Notes under the pieces: model-generated
Database searches by the model: none
What the model saw: the letters and a program-made list of their open reading frames with translations, nothing else
What the model was told of the DNA's origin: nothing
Position numbers and translations under genes: made by a program
Part shown: in pieces, positions 54,480-64,000 of the stretch
Numbering within the stretch: the stretch's first letter is position 1
Layout of the letters: every line of letters starts with the position of its first letter
NCBI GenBank assembly: GCA_963585895.1
Contig: OY757911.1
Coordinates: 95,149,148 to 95,213,147, forward strand
Length of the DNA: 64,000 nucleotides
Origin: Sepioteuthis lessoniana
Lineage: Eukaryota > Mollusca > Cephalopoda > Myopsida > Loliginidae
Direction of reading: 5' to 3'

Positions 54480-55625
54480 GAATTATCTGAGAAAAATTAT
54501 TAAATCTCAAGCAATCTGCAAAATTCAATGAAGTAAACAAAACTGTACGAAAGACTAAAAATATTTTTGTCCATAAAATATTTTTGTACTCAGAAGAGAT
54601 TGTGTTAGAGAATTATAACATTAAAAGATAAAGAAATGCTACACAATACATTATAGAGACATTTCTACAAAAAAAAAAAAATAGGAACTAGTGGTGTATT
54701 CTCTTACATTTTCTGGAGATAAGATTAGAAAGGCGTCTTGTCTTATCTATCACATATGTAAGGACAGAAAGAAAAAAATAAAAAAAAACAACGCCAAAAA
54801 CTTTATTCAGAACCAGAAGTCAGAACAATAGAGCAAAAAAAGAAGAAAAAAATGAAGTTACCATTCTTTCTCTAATAAACAATTTTATGTATATGGTTTT
54901 TTAAAAGATAAATTTTATGAATCAAATACAGCTCTATATGATATGAAATAGAAATTGAATTTTCTCTAAAGTTCAACTTAAATACGTATGATAAAAAAAA
55001 AGAAAATTCAATTTCTTCAAAATTTCTTTTCCTCTTAAATTGCTTATGGAATTATTCCCGTGGAATAGTGTCAAACGTGGTGGATTATCACGTTCACTTT
55101 CCGACTAATAACCTCAGCTAAGGATTAAGTAGCCCTAATATTTTTTTTTTTTCGGGAAGGCTTTGGCAGTAAATGACCGACAAAAATTTGGCATGTCATT
55201 AAACTGAGAAATCAAACCTAAAGTCATTATGACTTCACTGGTCTATATGTCTGAGACTCAACATTTTCGACACTCTAACATCGAATAGATCATTTCAACT
55301 CAACATTTTACAGCGCCCGTTGCATTCGTTACATTTTTTTTTCTGAAAAAATCTTTATTAATTGAGCATTTTTCAACGATTTCCAAAGATCTTTGCTACT
55401 CATAAAAACATTTGAATCACAACAAGCTCCTAATCCCACTCCAAACATGAAATCTGACTTGTATGTCTTCATATTAAAAATATCATCAAACTTTTCTTGA
55501 ATCATGTGTCTTACCTGGGTCTGATTGAAAAACCAAATTGTTTGTGCCTTAAATTAGATCAAGCTGAGTCTCTTTTACACTCATTTTAAATATTTTGCAT
55601 TTTATATCACATTGATAAAATGACA
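54480..55625. other. Unannotated stretch
   Basis: No supported feature. A-rich runs at 54670-54850. Confidence 0.45.
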
Positions 55626-55627
55626 AC

Positions 55628-55628
<1 letters not shown>

Positions 55629-55718
<90 letters not shown>

Positions 55719-55741
55719 TATATATATATATATATATATAT
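55629..55741. repeat. Long interrupted (TA)n
   Basis: TA array with CATA and (TAAA)3 interruptions. One of the longest in the window. Confidence 0.95.
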
Positions 55742-55933
55742 AGAATTAAAAACGGAAGTGGGCTTAATGTGGAGATAACTCTTCACCCCTCTTCTATCCC
55801 CTCCCACTTTTTTCTGTGTCTATTCTATTCTTTTTTATCTAAAAGATCTGAAGAAGTCCTGTTAAATTTTTTTCGTAAGAGGATGGAAATAAATTTATAA
55901 TCCTATGTGACCGGTTTTGTTGTTTTTCTTAAA

Positions 55934-55935
<2 letters not shown>

Positions 55936-55970
<35 letters not shown>
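55936..55970. repeat. (TA)n microsatellite
   Basis: About 17 TA units. Confidence 0.95.
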
Positions 55971-55972
<2 letters not shown>

Positions 55973-56232
55973 TACTTGATTTTTCTAAATTATAACAGAT
56001 GTACGACGAATTAGCTAATATGTTTATTATACTGTCTAACACACAAATAAACAGTGTGACTCGAATTCAAATTCTATACAAGGCTATTTGCTTTTACATA
56101 GTTGTAATATGCATCACATACGCATCCTTCTATTCTTCTTACAGCTATTCTTCCTTCAGTAAATAGTAGGGCAGACTGGGTGCTTGCATTTATGTAGGTA
56201 CGCTCAACTTTATCTTCCTCTGAATGCGCATG

Positions 56233-56234
<2 letters not shown>

Positions 56235-56289
<55 letters not shown>
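56235..56289. repeat. (TG)n microsatellite
   Basis: About 27 TG units. Confidence 0.95.
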
Positions 56290-56422
56290 TGTAAGCTATA
56301 GTTGGAATTTTGGTCTGTGAACCGGAATGTAAAAATTGCATAAATTTACAGGTTTGAGTTTTTATAGACATAGCCATATATATAACTTATTTATCTTTTT
56401 TCTAATATATATATATATATAT

Positions 56423-56598
56423 ATGCAAATTTCATTGAACATAATAGACATTTTATGCCTACATATTTTCTTCTGGATCCGTTCGAATTCCCGTATTACT
56501 TTTATCGTATTCGGGGGGGGATTGATTAAGGTATTGTCCATAGTTGTATGTATCCCTAGTACTTTCTGCCCGACTTTGGGCCATCATCAGGGGAGAAT
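56423..56598 (-). repeat. PLE terminal arm, left, with hammerhead-like core
   Basis: The exact partner of the right arm (56987-57160) in inverted orientation. On the minus strand: CTGATGA (56584-56590), GCCC/GGGC stem, GAAA (56563-56566), the palindrome AGTACT, then GGGA, which can pair with TCCC just before CTGATGA. Farther out come ATACATACAACTATGGACAA, then text matching the right arm through ATTCGAACGGATCCAGAAGA to TTTCATTGAACATAAT (plus strand). It lies at the 3' end of the PLE coding remnant. Confidence 0.65.
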
Positions 56599-56986
56599 CT
56601 ATTACAAAAGTGATGTAACTTTTGTTTTAGCAAATTACTAGTGTAAGGACGTCTTTGCCGTTGAAGATTATGGCGTTTGCTTTTAAATGTAATTCTGTGA
56701 ATAGTGTCAGTAGCTAAAGACATTTAAGTATATTAGCACTGGTTTGAAAATTAATTCTATTAAGTGCTGGTTGCAGGTTTCTAATATATAGTGCTTCGAG
56801 AATCTGAAGTTTTAGTTTATTATTTTGATGTTCAATTATTGTTGTGTTGTCGGTGAGAATTTTCCGTAGTTGTGTTGTTGGGCATGAATGTTTTTTTTTA
56901 AATGCTGAGCTATTGAACTTGTGTCAGAAAGGTGCATTGTAAGTCTCCTCGACTGGGTAGTTGAGGTTAAATCAACATATAATATA
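56599..56986 (-). mobile_element. Penelope-like element, C-terminal endonuclease end
   Basis: Minus strand: RLTMHLSDTSSIAQHLKKN (56885-56945), KFSPTTQ, then in another frame HQNNKLKLQILEALYIRNLQ and PALNRINFQTS (56755-56835), then a stop. A HLSDTSSI..H block followed by KL..QILEAL.I....P.LN is how the C-terminus of GIY-YIG Penelope elements reads, after the nuclease core. The RT and most of the nuclease are missing (5'-truncated at the right arm). Dead. Confidence 0.72.
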
Positions 56987-57160
56987 TTCTCCGCTGATGA
57001 TGGCCCGAAGTCGGGCAGAAAGTACTTGGGATACATACAACTATGGACAATACCTAAATCAATTCCCCCTGAATACGATAAAAATAATACGGGAATTCGA
57101 ACGGATCCAGAAGAAAATATGTAGGCATAAAATGTCTATTATGTTTAATGAAATTTGCAT
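56987..57160 (+). repeat. PLE terminal arm, right, with hammerhead-like core
   Basis: Inverted copy of 56423-56598 at the truncated 5' side of the PLE piece. CTGATGA (56994-57000), GCCCG-AAGT-CGGGC stem (about 57003-57016), GAAA (57018-57021), AGTACT (57021-57026), GGGA (57028-57031). The upstream partner is TCCG instead of TCCC, so stem I is weaker than in the left arm. Confidence 0.65.
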
Positions 57161-57178
57161 TAACGAAGAAATGCTGCC

Positions 57179-57274
<96 letters not shown>

Positions 57275-57289
57275 AACATATATATATAT
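57179..57289. repeat. (TA)n(CA)n(TA)n compound microsatellite
   Basis: TA to about 57206, about 19 CA units (57216-57256), then TA again. Confidence 0.95.
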
Positions 57290-57805
57290 TCCGTGTGTGT
57301 CTAAAGTGTACTATGTTGGTAGACTCCATCAATACAATTTGGATCATAGACAGGAGAGAATCTACTTTTATTCATTTTTTAAAACATTTCTTGTTTTCTG
57401 GTCAAAATCCGGAAGATTCTGTGACTGGAAGTTAAATAAATACACAACATACCTAACGTTAACGTTATTATATATAAGAATGTAAAGTAGGAATTGTTGA
57501 GCATATATGAAAACATTTTTATCTAGATGGAGACTTTATTGCCAAATGAAAAGGATTTTAGGCAGATACACATTTTGCTTTCATAGCCAAATGATATAAG
57601 AAAATAATCAAACGTGAAGAAGGACATCTTCAAAATGAAGACTTATAGATTATAATTGATCTACATCAAAAAATACTGACGATGTTAGACATGTGGAACG
57701 AAGTCTTTAGAAATTCTAGTGTAAATGAAATTATATTAAAATGAAATAAATCCATGTTATTAAATTTGAAAGATTCAAAAAATAACAATAATAATGCACT
57801 TCAAA
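57290..57805. other. Unannotated stretch
   Basis: No supported feature. Reading frames begin inside the microsatellite. Confidence 0.4.
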
Positions 57806-58035
57806 AGGGGATGTCCTCGTGGTGTAAAGGTTAAGACACTGAGCTGTGGAAACTAAGTAAGCGAGTTCAAATTTTATTTGTGCAATTACTTTTAATTTTA
57901 GCAAATACCCTTAGGAAAGATGTGAACACTCTTATCCTTCTAGCTGTAGGTTAAATAATACACCCACTGTTCTTCTCGAAGTATGGCATGAAATAACGTA
58001 AGAAGGTTGATGTGCCATTAAGCAATGAAAGCAAA
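57806..58035 (+). mobile_element. SINE-A copy
   Basis: Head GTCCTCGTGGTGTAAAGGTT (A box) and GCGAGTTCAAATTTT (damaged B box). Body GCAAATACCCTTAGGAAAGA, TATCCTTCTAGCTGTAGGTT, CACTGTTCTTCTCGAAG. Tail GGCATGAAATAACGTAAGAA, GGTTGATGTGCCATTAAG. The outer tail stem keeps pairing through a T-G wobble (GGCAT/GTGCC). Confidence 0.85.
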
Positions 58036-58162
58036 CTAACCTTCAGAAGATACATATGAACTGAACTAAAATTTAAGAGTGTCAAATAGATCATAATGAC
58101 AACACTATGAAACGGAAGGATTTAATATGTGAACAGATGAACTTAGTTTCTGAGAAGTTTGA

Positions 58163-58449
58163 TGTTTACAAATGTAAAGTAAATAAAGTTGGCGACCGTA
58201 GTCAAGGGTGATCAGAAGGCGCCCTTTTCAATAGCTACTACACCGAGGTGTAGGGGAGGGCGCTACTCCTTTCCCTGGATTGCTCCACTTTACCCTTGAT
58301 ATGTAACTTATGTTGCTGAGTGTTAAGGAAGGTGGTATCAAGTACCATTTTAAGGTCTTTGGTATGAGGCGACCTGGGATTGGACCCAGGTCTTCCGGAC
58401 AATTGGCGAATACTCTACCCACTAGTCCAATGAGCCGGTGTTTACAAAT
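58163..58449 (-). mobile_element. Full-length SINE-B with 11 bp target-site duplication
   Basis: TGTTTACAAAT at 58163-58173 is repeated at 58439-58449. Between them lies a complete SINE-B. On the minus strand: ACCGGCTCATTGGACTAGTG (A box region), GGTCCAATCCC (B box), the CTACACCTCGGTGTAG palindrome and a CCAACTTTATTTACTTTA tail. It is the cleanest family boundary in the window. Well preserved, so probably a recent insertion. Confidence 0.93.
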
Positions 58450-58454
58450 AGATT

Positions 58455-59465
58455 CACAGAATAAAACAAGATTCAGTGACGAACTGAGAGATGAGAGAAG
58501 AACAGTAATTATATTAATTGGTTGAACAATGAAAGTTATAATGAAGGGAAAATTAAAATTAAGAATATTTAAATATATGATTAATTGATATATATATATA
58601 ACTTATTATTATTTGAATCATCATCTCATTTATAACAATTCTGAAGTTCTATGGTCAGGAATATAAACGAGGGGATGTCTATATTAAATTTAGATATACC
58701 AACTAAAGAGATTGTTTACAAAAAATAAAGTCATATTGGAAGACAAATGATTGAAAGGTCTTATAAAGAGATGTTAAAAACATACTTTTTAAAAAAGATA
58801 TCGAGAAAAAAAGACAACCAAATGTGACTGATATAAAACAATTTAATTCAGGTACTCTAAAATGAAATTCAGTTAAGGCTCGTAATCCAGGTTGCATTTT
58901 GTGCAGTTAAATATAATGAGTCAAATTATTTAAGCACGTCTCCAAAATTGCAGAACTGGAATTAACAAAATAATTTCATTGTCTTTAGAGGTTTATTTGC
59001 TGGAATTCGCAAACAAGTTTCTTAATATTCCGACAATGTACGCGAACTTTTGTTTTATTCCGACAAAACTGCAGGTGGGGGCAGTTTTATTCATACAAAA
59101 ATTTAAAAAGGAAGAAACGTTTTTACAAAACGCAAGTGAATGAGTGGTAGTCAAGTTTCAAATATAATAAAATGTTACATTAAGAACAACTAAAATTTGA
59201 ACAACATATAACAAGCTGAAATGATAAAAGTTAACACTGATTTTGCCACAAAATAATGATCATCAACGGGTTATTTGAGAATAATAAAAGAAAATTGACG
59301 GCAATGCAGCATAGGGTACTTTCAAAAGATGATGTTTTAGCTGTATATGAAAAAAGCGAAAGAGAGAGACAGAGACAGAGAAAGACAGAGAGAGCAGTAT
59401 CTGTTAGAGTCGTGTCTCTCGAATCAAAAACATTAGTTTAAAAATAAGTCCTATTCGAAAGGATT
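58455..59465. other. Unannotated stretch
   Basis: No supported feature. GAGAGA/CAGAGA run at about 59358-59392. Confidence 0.4.
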
Positions 59466-59469
59466 GCAT

Positions 59470-60261
59470 TAAAAAAAAACTCTTAAGAGACAACTGACTG
59501 CATCTCTGCAGAAGGGGTAAAACCAACTAAAAAGTGTCCCGGATATGAGATTAAACAATCTGATGATGAGGCTCTAGATCTGTAGCATTGCGTTGTGTGG
59601 TGTACCCATTAATTGGCATGATTCCCAGTTCCACTCTGATTCAGAGTGGTACCACCTAATAGGACCCTATCTATCGGTCAAATAAGAGATTTTGACACTT
59701 AAACTGCGGACAAACAAATGACCGTTGAAGCGAATTGTTAGAAATAGAAATATTGGAGCATTTAACTGCATGTAAATAAATGACTGATGATAAATTGAAA
59801 AGTTAGTGAGACATAGCAGTACTTGAAACAATTTAACCAGATACGAAGTAATTAATAATGTTGAATAGAATTATTAGCGTTGTTTCCAATACTTGAAACT
59901 CTTTATCTGTGCACCGTAATAGAATTGTTAGTGCAGCAGAGCGATGCTTGAAACCATTTAACTGTGTGAAAATGAAACTATTCGTTAGATAGAAATATTT
60001 AAAACCATTTAAGTGAGTGTAAACAAATGTTATCACTAAAGAGAATAATTCGTATTAGAATATTTGGAACCAAGAATATATCCAAACAATAGTAATAGTT
60101 GTGAGCAAATAAATAAGGAAAAACTCATTTATAGATAAGATTACGTATAAACTTTTGACTTACTAGTCCAATGCAAAAGAAAGTGCAAACAAATGGTTTA
60201 TGATGAATAGAACCTTTCGAGATAGAACATTTGGAAACTGTTGTATAGCCATGAACAACTA
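59470..60261 (-). repeat. Rep-C copy 8, block and array
   Basis: CTGCATCTCTGCAGAAGGGG, TAAAACCAACTAAAAAGTGT, GATGATGAGGCTCTAGATCT, ACTCTGATTCAGAGTGGTAC, CACCTAATAGGACCCTATCT. Then an array with units ACCATTTAACTGTGTG, CATTTAACTGCATGTAAATA, ACAAATGAC from 59690 on. Interrupted by Rep-D at 60262; the array resumes at 60767. Confidence 0.82.
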
Positions 60262-60766
60262 AACATATACATATACATATGCATGCAGAATCACAACGAC
60301 GATATAAGAAAGACGAGCGACACAGTTCTTTAGAAAAATATTCCTCTCACTTTATTTGAAAGGGTTCGAAAGAGTTACTCAAGGTTTTACTGTCAGAGGG
60401 AATCGGAGACCGAACAGAACTGAAACATATTGAACCCCAGTCTTCTGGCCATAATAGTGTTTAATTCCTGTTCTCCTGGGCTGCACGACCGGGGACCTGG
60501 GAGCCCAGCCTCTCTAGGTGCTGGTTCTCTCTACCGCATCTTCACTCCAACTGGTCTGATCCTCAACTGATTGAACTTCTTGTGCACCGAGTTATATAAT
60601 TGTTCCACGGGCACCTTCTCCTTGTGGACGTCACAAATCGCACTTATTCAACCTGTCCACGGTCAGGGTTATATCTTGATATTCCTCGACCGGATGCACC
60701 TGTTATTTACACAGGTGCATTTCCTATTTTGACAGCTTGAACGGGGTCAATATGTTGCAAATCATT
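60262..60766. repeat. Rep-D, longest copy, inserted in Rep-C
   Basis: Matches 39000-39350 in its first about 330 bp. Contains TGAAACATATTGAACCCC (60421-60438) and the inverted GGGGTCAATATGTTGCA (60749-60765), bounded by TG and CA. GAGTTATATAATTGTTCC near 60590 is TATA-like. TG..CA ends and a TATA box fit a solo LTR, but I see no 4-6 bp duplication, and sequence outside the inverted ends (60262-60420) is also conserved. Class unresolved. Confidence 0.65.
60694..60720. repeat. Perfect 10 bp hairpin
   Basis: ATGCACCTGT (60694-60703), 7-base loop TATTTAC, ACAGGTGCAT (60711-60720). Terminator-like or a small cruciform inside Rep-D. Confidence 0.85.
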
Positions 60767-61135
60767 TAACTTGATGCAAACAATAGTAAATTTTTTATGT
60801 AAACAATTTAGCTCTGAATCATATAAAATTAAGATTACGTAACAATAAGATCGACATACAAATCATATCTATAACCAGTTAATTGTATGCAAACAAATGA
60901 GCTCGGGATCTTTAAAAATATTATATAAAGACTATGTATTGACAGATTATATATATATATATATATAAAGAGGATTTGGCATTTAATGACCTACAATGTT
61001 TTATATACCATAAAAAGCCTAACAAATCAGATATTCCATACTTATATAGGTATAACAGGATTTGGTATTAGACCTACAAGGTTTGATATGATATAAAAAA
61101 ACAGACACCAACCAACCAACCAACTAAGGACTACA
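60767..61135 (-). repeat. Rep-C copy 8, resumed array and tail
   Basis: ATCATTTAACTTGATGCAAA, AACCAGTTAATTGTATGCAA, ACAAATGAGCTCGGGATC. Two tail-like ends follow: GGATTTGGCATTTAATGACC (60969) and GGATTTGGTATTAGACCTAC (61060), with CCAACCAACCAACCAACTAA at 61110-61129. Confidence 0.78.
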
Positions 61136-61139
61136 AAAT

Positions 61140-61930
61140 ATATGAAGGTACATTGAGGGCAATTCTTTCACCGCTTGGCATAACTTAAGTTTTACCTGGT
61201 TAAATTAAAATCAGTCAATTAAATGCTTGGCAAGTAGTGAAGGACGAGTAAAGAAATAATAATTAGCAAGGATGATTATGTTTATAGTGCAACAATAGAA
61301 TGAGAAAAAGTATTCAAAATATATATGAAGAATAACTGTTCGCATAAATAACAAGAATCATGGAATAAACAGTACGAACATTGTTGGAATAGTACAGAAA
61401 GATGACATCACAGGAAATTGTATACCTACTGACTATATGAAGGTTAATATGCACAGGACACAGACTCACATTGTAAAAGTAGACATTACAAACATAAAGA
61501 TAAGACTGTAATCATACAATAATTGATTGCTGCAAGTTGCCTCAGACGAAGTAAATTATTAGACACATAGTTTTGAAATATCTTTCACAGTAAAATATGT
61601 GCTCGACTTAGATGCAACAATGCATATCAGTGTCATATTTACAAAGCAGAAATTGGGTTGACGAATAAAATATGACGACATTCTCTGAGATTTTGACTTT
61701 CTACGAATAACCCAATCAGGGTCAGAAGAATAGATCTCTTTATCGTGAATAAGAAATAAGTTTCAGAGATTGAACATTGTTGTACAAGGAAGTTAGAGAG
61801 TAAAATAAGGGCAATGCTGAGAACCAATTCAAATTGAATACGTCAGCTCTGGTTTCCATCGTTAGTGGGTACGGAAAAGAAATGAATTTTGGAAAGACGT
61901 TAGAGGAATAGAAAACCAAATGAGAATAAG
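61140..61930. other. Unannotated stretch
   Basis: No supported feature. Confidence 0.45.
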
Positions 61931-61934
61931 TGTT

Positions 61935-61993
61935 AGTGGGTTGGATGGTTTGTTTTATGACATATCAACCAATATTGTTTAAGAACATATCCT

Positions 61994-62045
<52 letters not shown>

Positions 62046-62600
62046 TGTGTTTGTTTTTTATACGAATAGTTTGTAGGTAACATTTAAAGCAAGAAAAGGC
62101 TCATTTGTTTACACAGTTTAATGTTTTAAAATATAGGTCTCTAAAACTTATGATTGTTTTTAATATTAATAATTTGTTTGCACCCAGTTAAATGCTTTCA
62201 GGTGTTGCTATCTAACTCAAATAATTCCATTTTCAAACATTTAAAGACTTTCCAGGATTGCTATTTAACATAACTAATTCTATTACAGATCACTCATTTG
62301 TTTGCACGCAGTCAAACGCTTTCAAGTATTGCCATGTGACACCAACAATTCGATGTCAGCCATTTGTTTGGACTGTAAAATAGTTAAACGGTTCTATTTG
62401 ACCCGTAGTTACAACCCTATAAAATACAATACCTGGGAGTAATTGCAATGAAGAGGTACTCCACACTCCCCAAAGTTCCAGGACTAGAGGTTCACCATCA
62501 GATAATTTAGTATCATATCCGATACACTTATTTATGGGGTCTTGACCCCTTGCAGGCACGTAGTCAGTTTATTATACAGCTCCAACCGACTGGGCAAAAT
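61935..62600 (+). repeat. Rep-C copy 9
   Basis: Left end GTGGGTTGGATGGTTTGTTT, TATGACATATCAACC, interrupted by TA (61998-62043). Array with TTTGTTTGCACCCAGTTAAA, TGCTTTCAGGTGTTGCTAT and TTTGCACGCAGTCAAACGCT at 62150-62400. Block ACCCGTAGTTACAACCCTAT through CCCCTTGCAGGCACGTAGTC and CCAACCGACTGGGCAAAATA. Confidence 0.83.
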
Positions 62601-62604
62601 AATA

Positions 62605-62985
62605 TATATATATATAAATATATTGCAACAATTTATGGGGGTCACTATCTCACTTTGTTGCTTAGTGGTAGATCAAATGCGGTATAATCTGGAGAGTACT
62701 CAATATCTGTGATAGAGCTATTATGTAATAATAAATACATATATATTAAGACGGCATGAAACCTGTGATCACAGAGAAGCATCCATGTTAGTGAATATAC
62801 ATAAAAACATATATATTAATGTTTTATTACATCTATATATATATATATAGCATATTTCTTGCTCCAATGAGAGAAAAAAGTAAATACTTTAAAATGAATA
62901 GGTTCACAAGTGGATTTATTTTTTACGTTATGTATTTTTCATCAACTCTTGTTTTACACGTTCTTCAGTAAGTTATAATGATTGG
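62605..62985. other. Unannotated, short TA runs
   Basis: Short TA runs near 62603-62616 and 62833-62848. No other feature. Confidence 0.4.
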
Positions 62986-62989
62986 CGAT

Positions 62990-63580
62990 GAATATGGTTG
63001 TGCTTCTTTTTAATTCCAGAATTTGTATCCGTATTTACTGATAGACTTAAATAGTTGGATATCTTCTTTGGGGGAGGCTTACGTGTAGGTCTGTTTGGTG
63101 AATTTTTCTGAGGTTTCTATTAGGGATTACGGTGTATATTCTAAGTACAGGAGCATAAGAGATTGATTTTATGCATTTTGTGGTAATTTTTGGACTGGAG
63201 GTATTGTTGGGGGTCTGTGGGTTTGTTATAAATATCCGGGATAATTTGGCCATTTTTGTTTTTAATGAAGTTGTCTAAAAATGGATGTTCTTTGGTGCTG
63301 TGTTCCATGGTGAATTTAATTTTGGGATGTAGGTTTTGGAGTAAGCTGTGTTAATCGTTTATTTTGCCTCATGGGAATTTCCAGAATATGGAACAATCAT
63401 CTAACCAATTTTTAATGATCTAATATATTCTGTTTTATATTGTTGCATTTTTTACCTATGATTTTGTATACATTTTCTTCTAAATGTGCTAAGGTTAGGG
63501 TTGCGTATCTTGGTGCCATTCGAGTAACCATAGCGGTTCCTTGAGTCTAAATATACTTCAAGTTATTTCGCTGGAAAGTG
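62990..63580 (-). mobile_element. Penelope-like element, RT part
   Basis: Minus strand: QGTAMVTRMAPRYATLTLAH, LEENVYKII (about 63460-63545), a broken WLDDCSIFWKFP (YxDD region, about 63380), NLHPKIKFTMEHST, HPFLDNFIKNKNGQI, DIYNKPTDPQQYLQ, then NRNLRKIHQTDLHVSLPQRR and YPT (about 63060-63140). The order and wording parallel 12538-13009, so they are sister copies in opposite orientations. Frames are broken and the first YxDD residue is changed to W. Dead. Confidence 0.82.
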
Positions 63581-63699
63581 TTATTACTTAAGATTAGTTC
63601 TCTGATAAGTACTGTTAAATCTAGAATGTAATGTGTCTAGGTATTTTTCTATACAAAATTAGATGGCTATTGTTACTTAATGCTTGATTCTAGACATGC

Positions 63700-64000
63700 A
63701 GCTAATATTCTGTCTAAGCAGGCGTATATGTGAGAAGTGCTAATCCATCTTTGTACTCTGCAACCATGATAGCTTCTTTGAGATATCGTCTACTTTTTGC
63801 CTTTTTTATGTGAAACCGTTTTCTTCCATTAGTATATTGAATTACGTAGAACTATTGGCAGATGATAAATAAAAACGGTATGAATATATTTCCTTACATT
63901 ACTCTAGTAACAATTTCGAAGAAGTTAGAGTCACTAGTGGATGTGTGAACTATTGCTTTTGTACTTTTGTAGAGCATCGTAATAGCAGTAATGCTTTCTT
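63700..64000 (-). mobile_element. Non-LTR RT remnant, runs off the window
   Basis: Minus strand from the right edge: ESITAITMLYKSTKAIVHTS, TSDSNFFEIVT(R)V, FIPFLFIICQ, then FYVIQYTNGRKRFHIKKAKS, RRYLKEAIMVAEYKDGLALL. The order (TMLY-STK, F-IV-GV, PFLFIICL, K-RSRRY, then the YADD region here read as EYKDGLALL) is that of the LINE-R RT with subfamily differences. The catalytic box is destroyed. Confidence 0.7.

Noticed and set aside
1-64000. CRISPR arrays, operons, Shine-Dalgarno sites, rho-independent terminators
   Set aside because: Nothing fits; the direct repeats are transposon arrays or microsatellites and the DNA is of animal type.

Overview
This 64 kb window is repeat-dominated, AT-rich animal nuclear DNA. 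I find no intact protein-coding gene. It has no bacterial-style operons; it holds many long (TA)n tracts, tRNA-headed SINEs, non-LTR and Penelope-like retroelement remnants and mariner elements. The coding phrases of the main LINE and of the mariner resemble multicopy families I associate with coleoid cephalopods (octopus, squid). That assignment is from memory of such families and is an inference, not a search result. The window looks intergenic or intronic.

Layout. 0-9 kb: a decayed fragment of a multicopy invertebrate protein family (655-1325), a truncated mariner (3735-4225), a LINE tail (5070-5270), SINE-B (5470) and SINE-A (6668). 9-22 kb: LINE and Rep-C remnants, a Penelope-like element (12538-13880) split by a SINE-B, a Rep-D copy, a 190 bp inverted repeat (16255), a mariner sitting in a TA tract (16853-17743), and the longest LINE remnant (19600-21690, minus), which has lost its YADD box. 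22-36 kb: SINE-B and SINE-A, a second full-length mariner deletion derivative (26090-26982), LINE 3' ends, and two or three Rep-C copies with nested SINE-B. 36-50 kb: a 600 bp purine-rich tract, five Rep-C copies, a Rep-D copy, the best preserved LINE RT (46480-47650, YADD present), and a roughly 300 bp unit triplicated around CA/TA microsatellites. 50-64 kb: an intron-bearing pseudogene of a transposase-like family (51786-53714), a Penelope C-terminus between 175 bp inverted arms that each carry a hammerhead-ribozyme-like core, SINE-A, a SINE-B with a clear 11 bp target-site duplication, Rep-C split by Rep-D, a further Penelope RT piece, and an RT remnant running off the end.

How the parts relate. 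Working names: LINE-R (APE-type non-LTR element), SINE-A, SINE-B and SINE-T (tRNA-headed), Rep-C (long composite repeat), Rep-D (repeat with inverted ends), and Mar-del (internally deleted mariner). SINE-A and Rep-C end in the same roughly 50 bp tail, which folds as a two-part hairpin; this suggests one reverse transcriptase mobilises both. The three mariner copies share one internal deletion marked by TTAGGG-like filler, so they look like copies of one deleted progenitor moved in trans. Nested insertions give a relative order: the Penelope elements and Rep-C are older, SINE-B and Rep-D younger.

All reading was by eye. Family assignments rest on motif recognition, and boundaries are approximate (about 10-30 bp) unless a duplication is cited.
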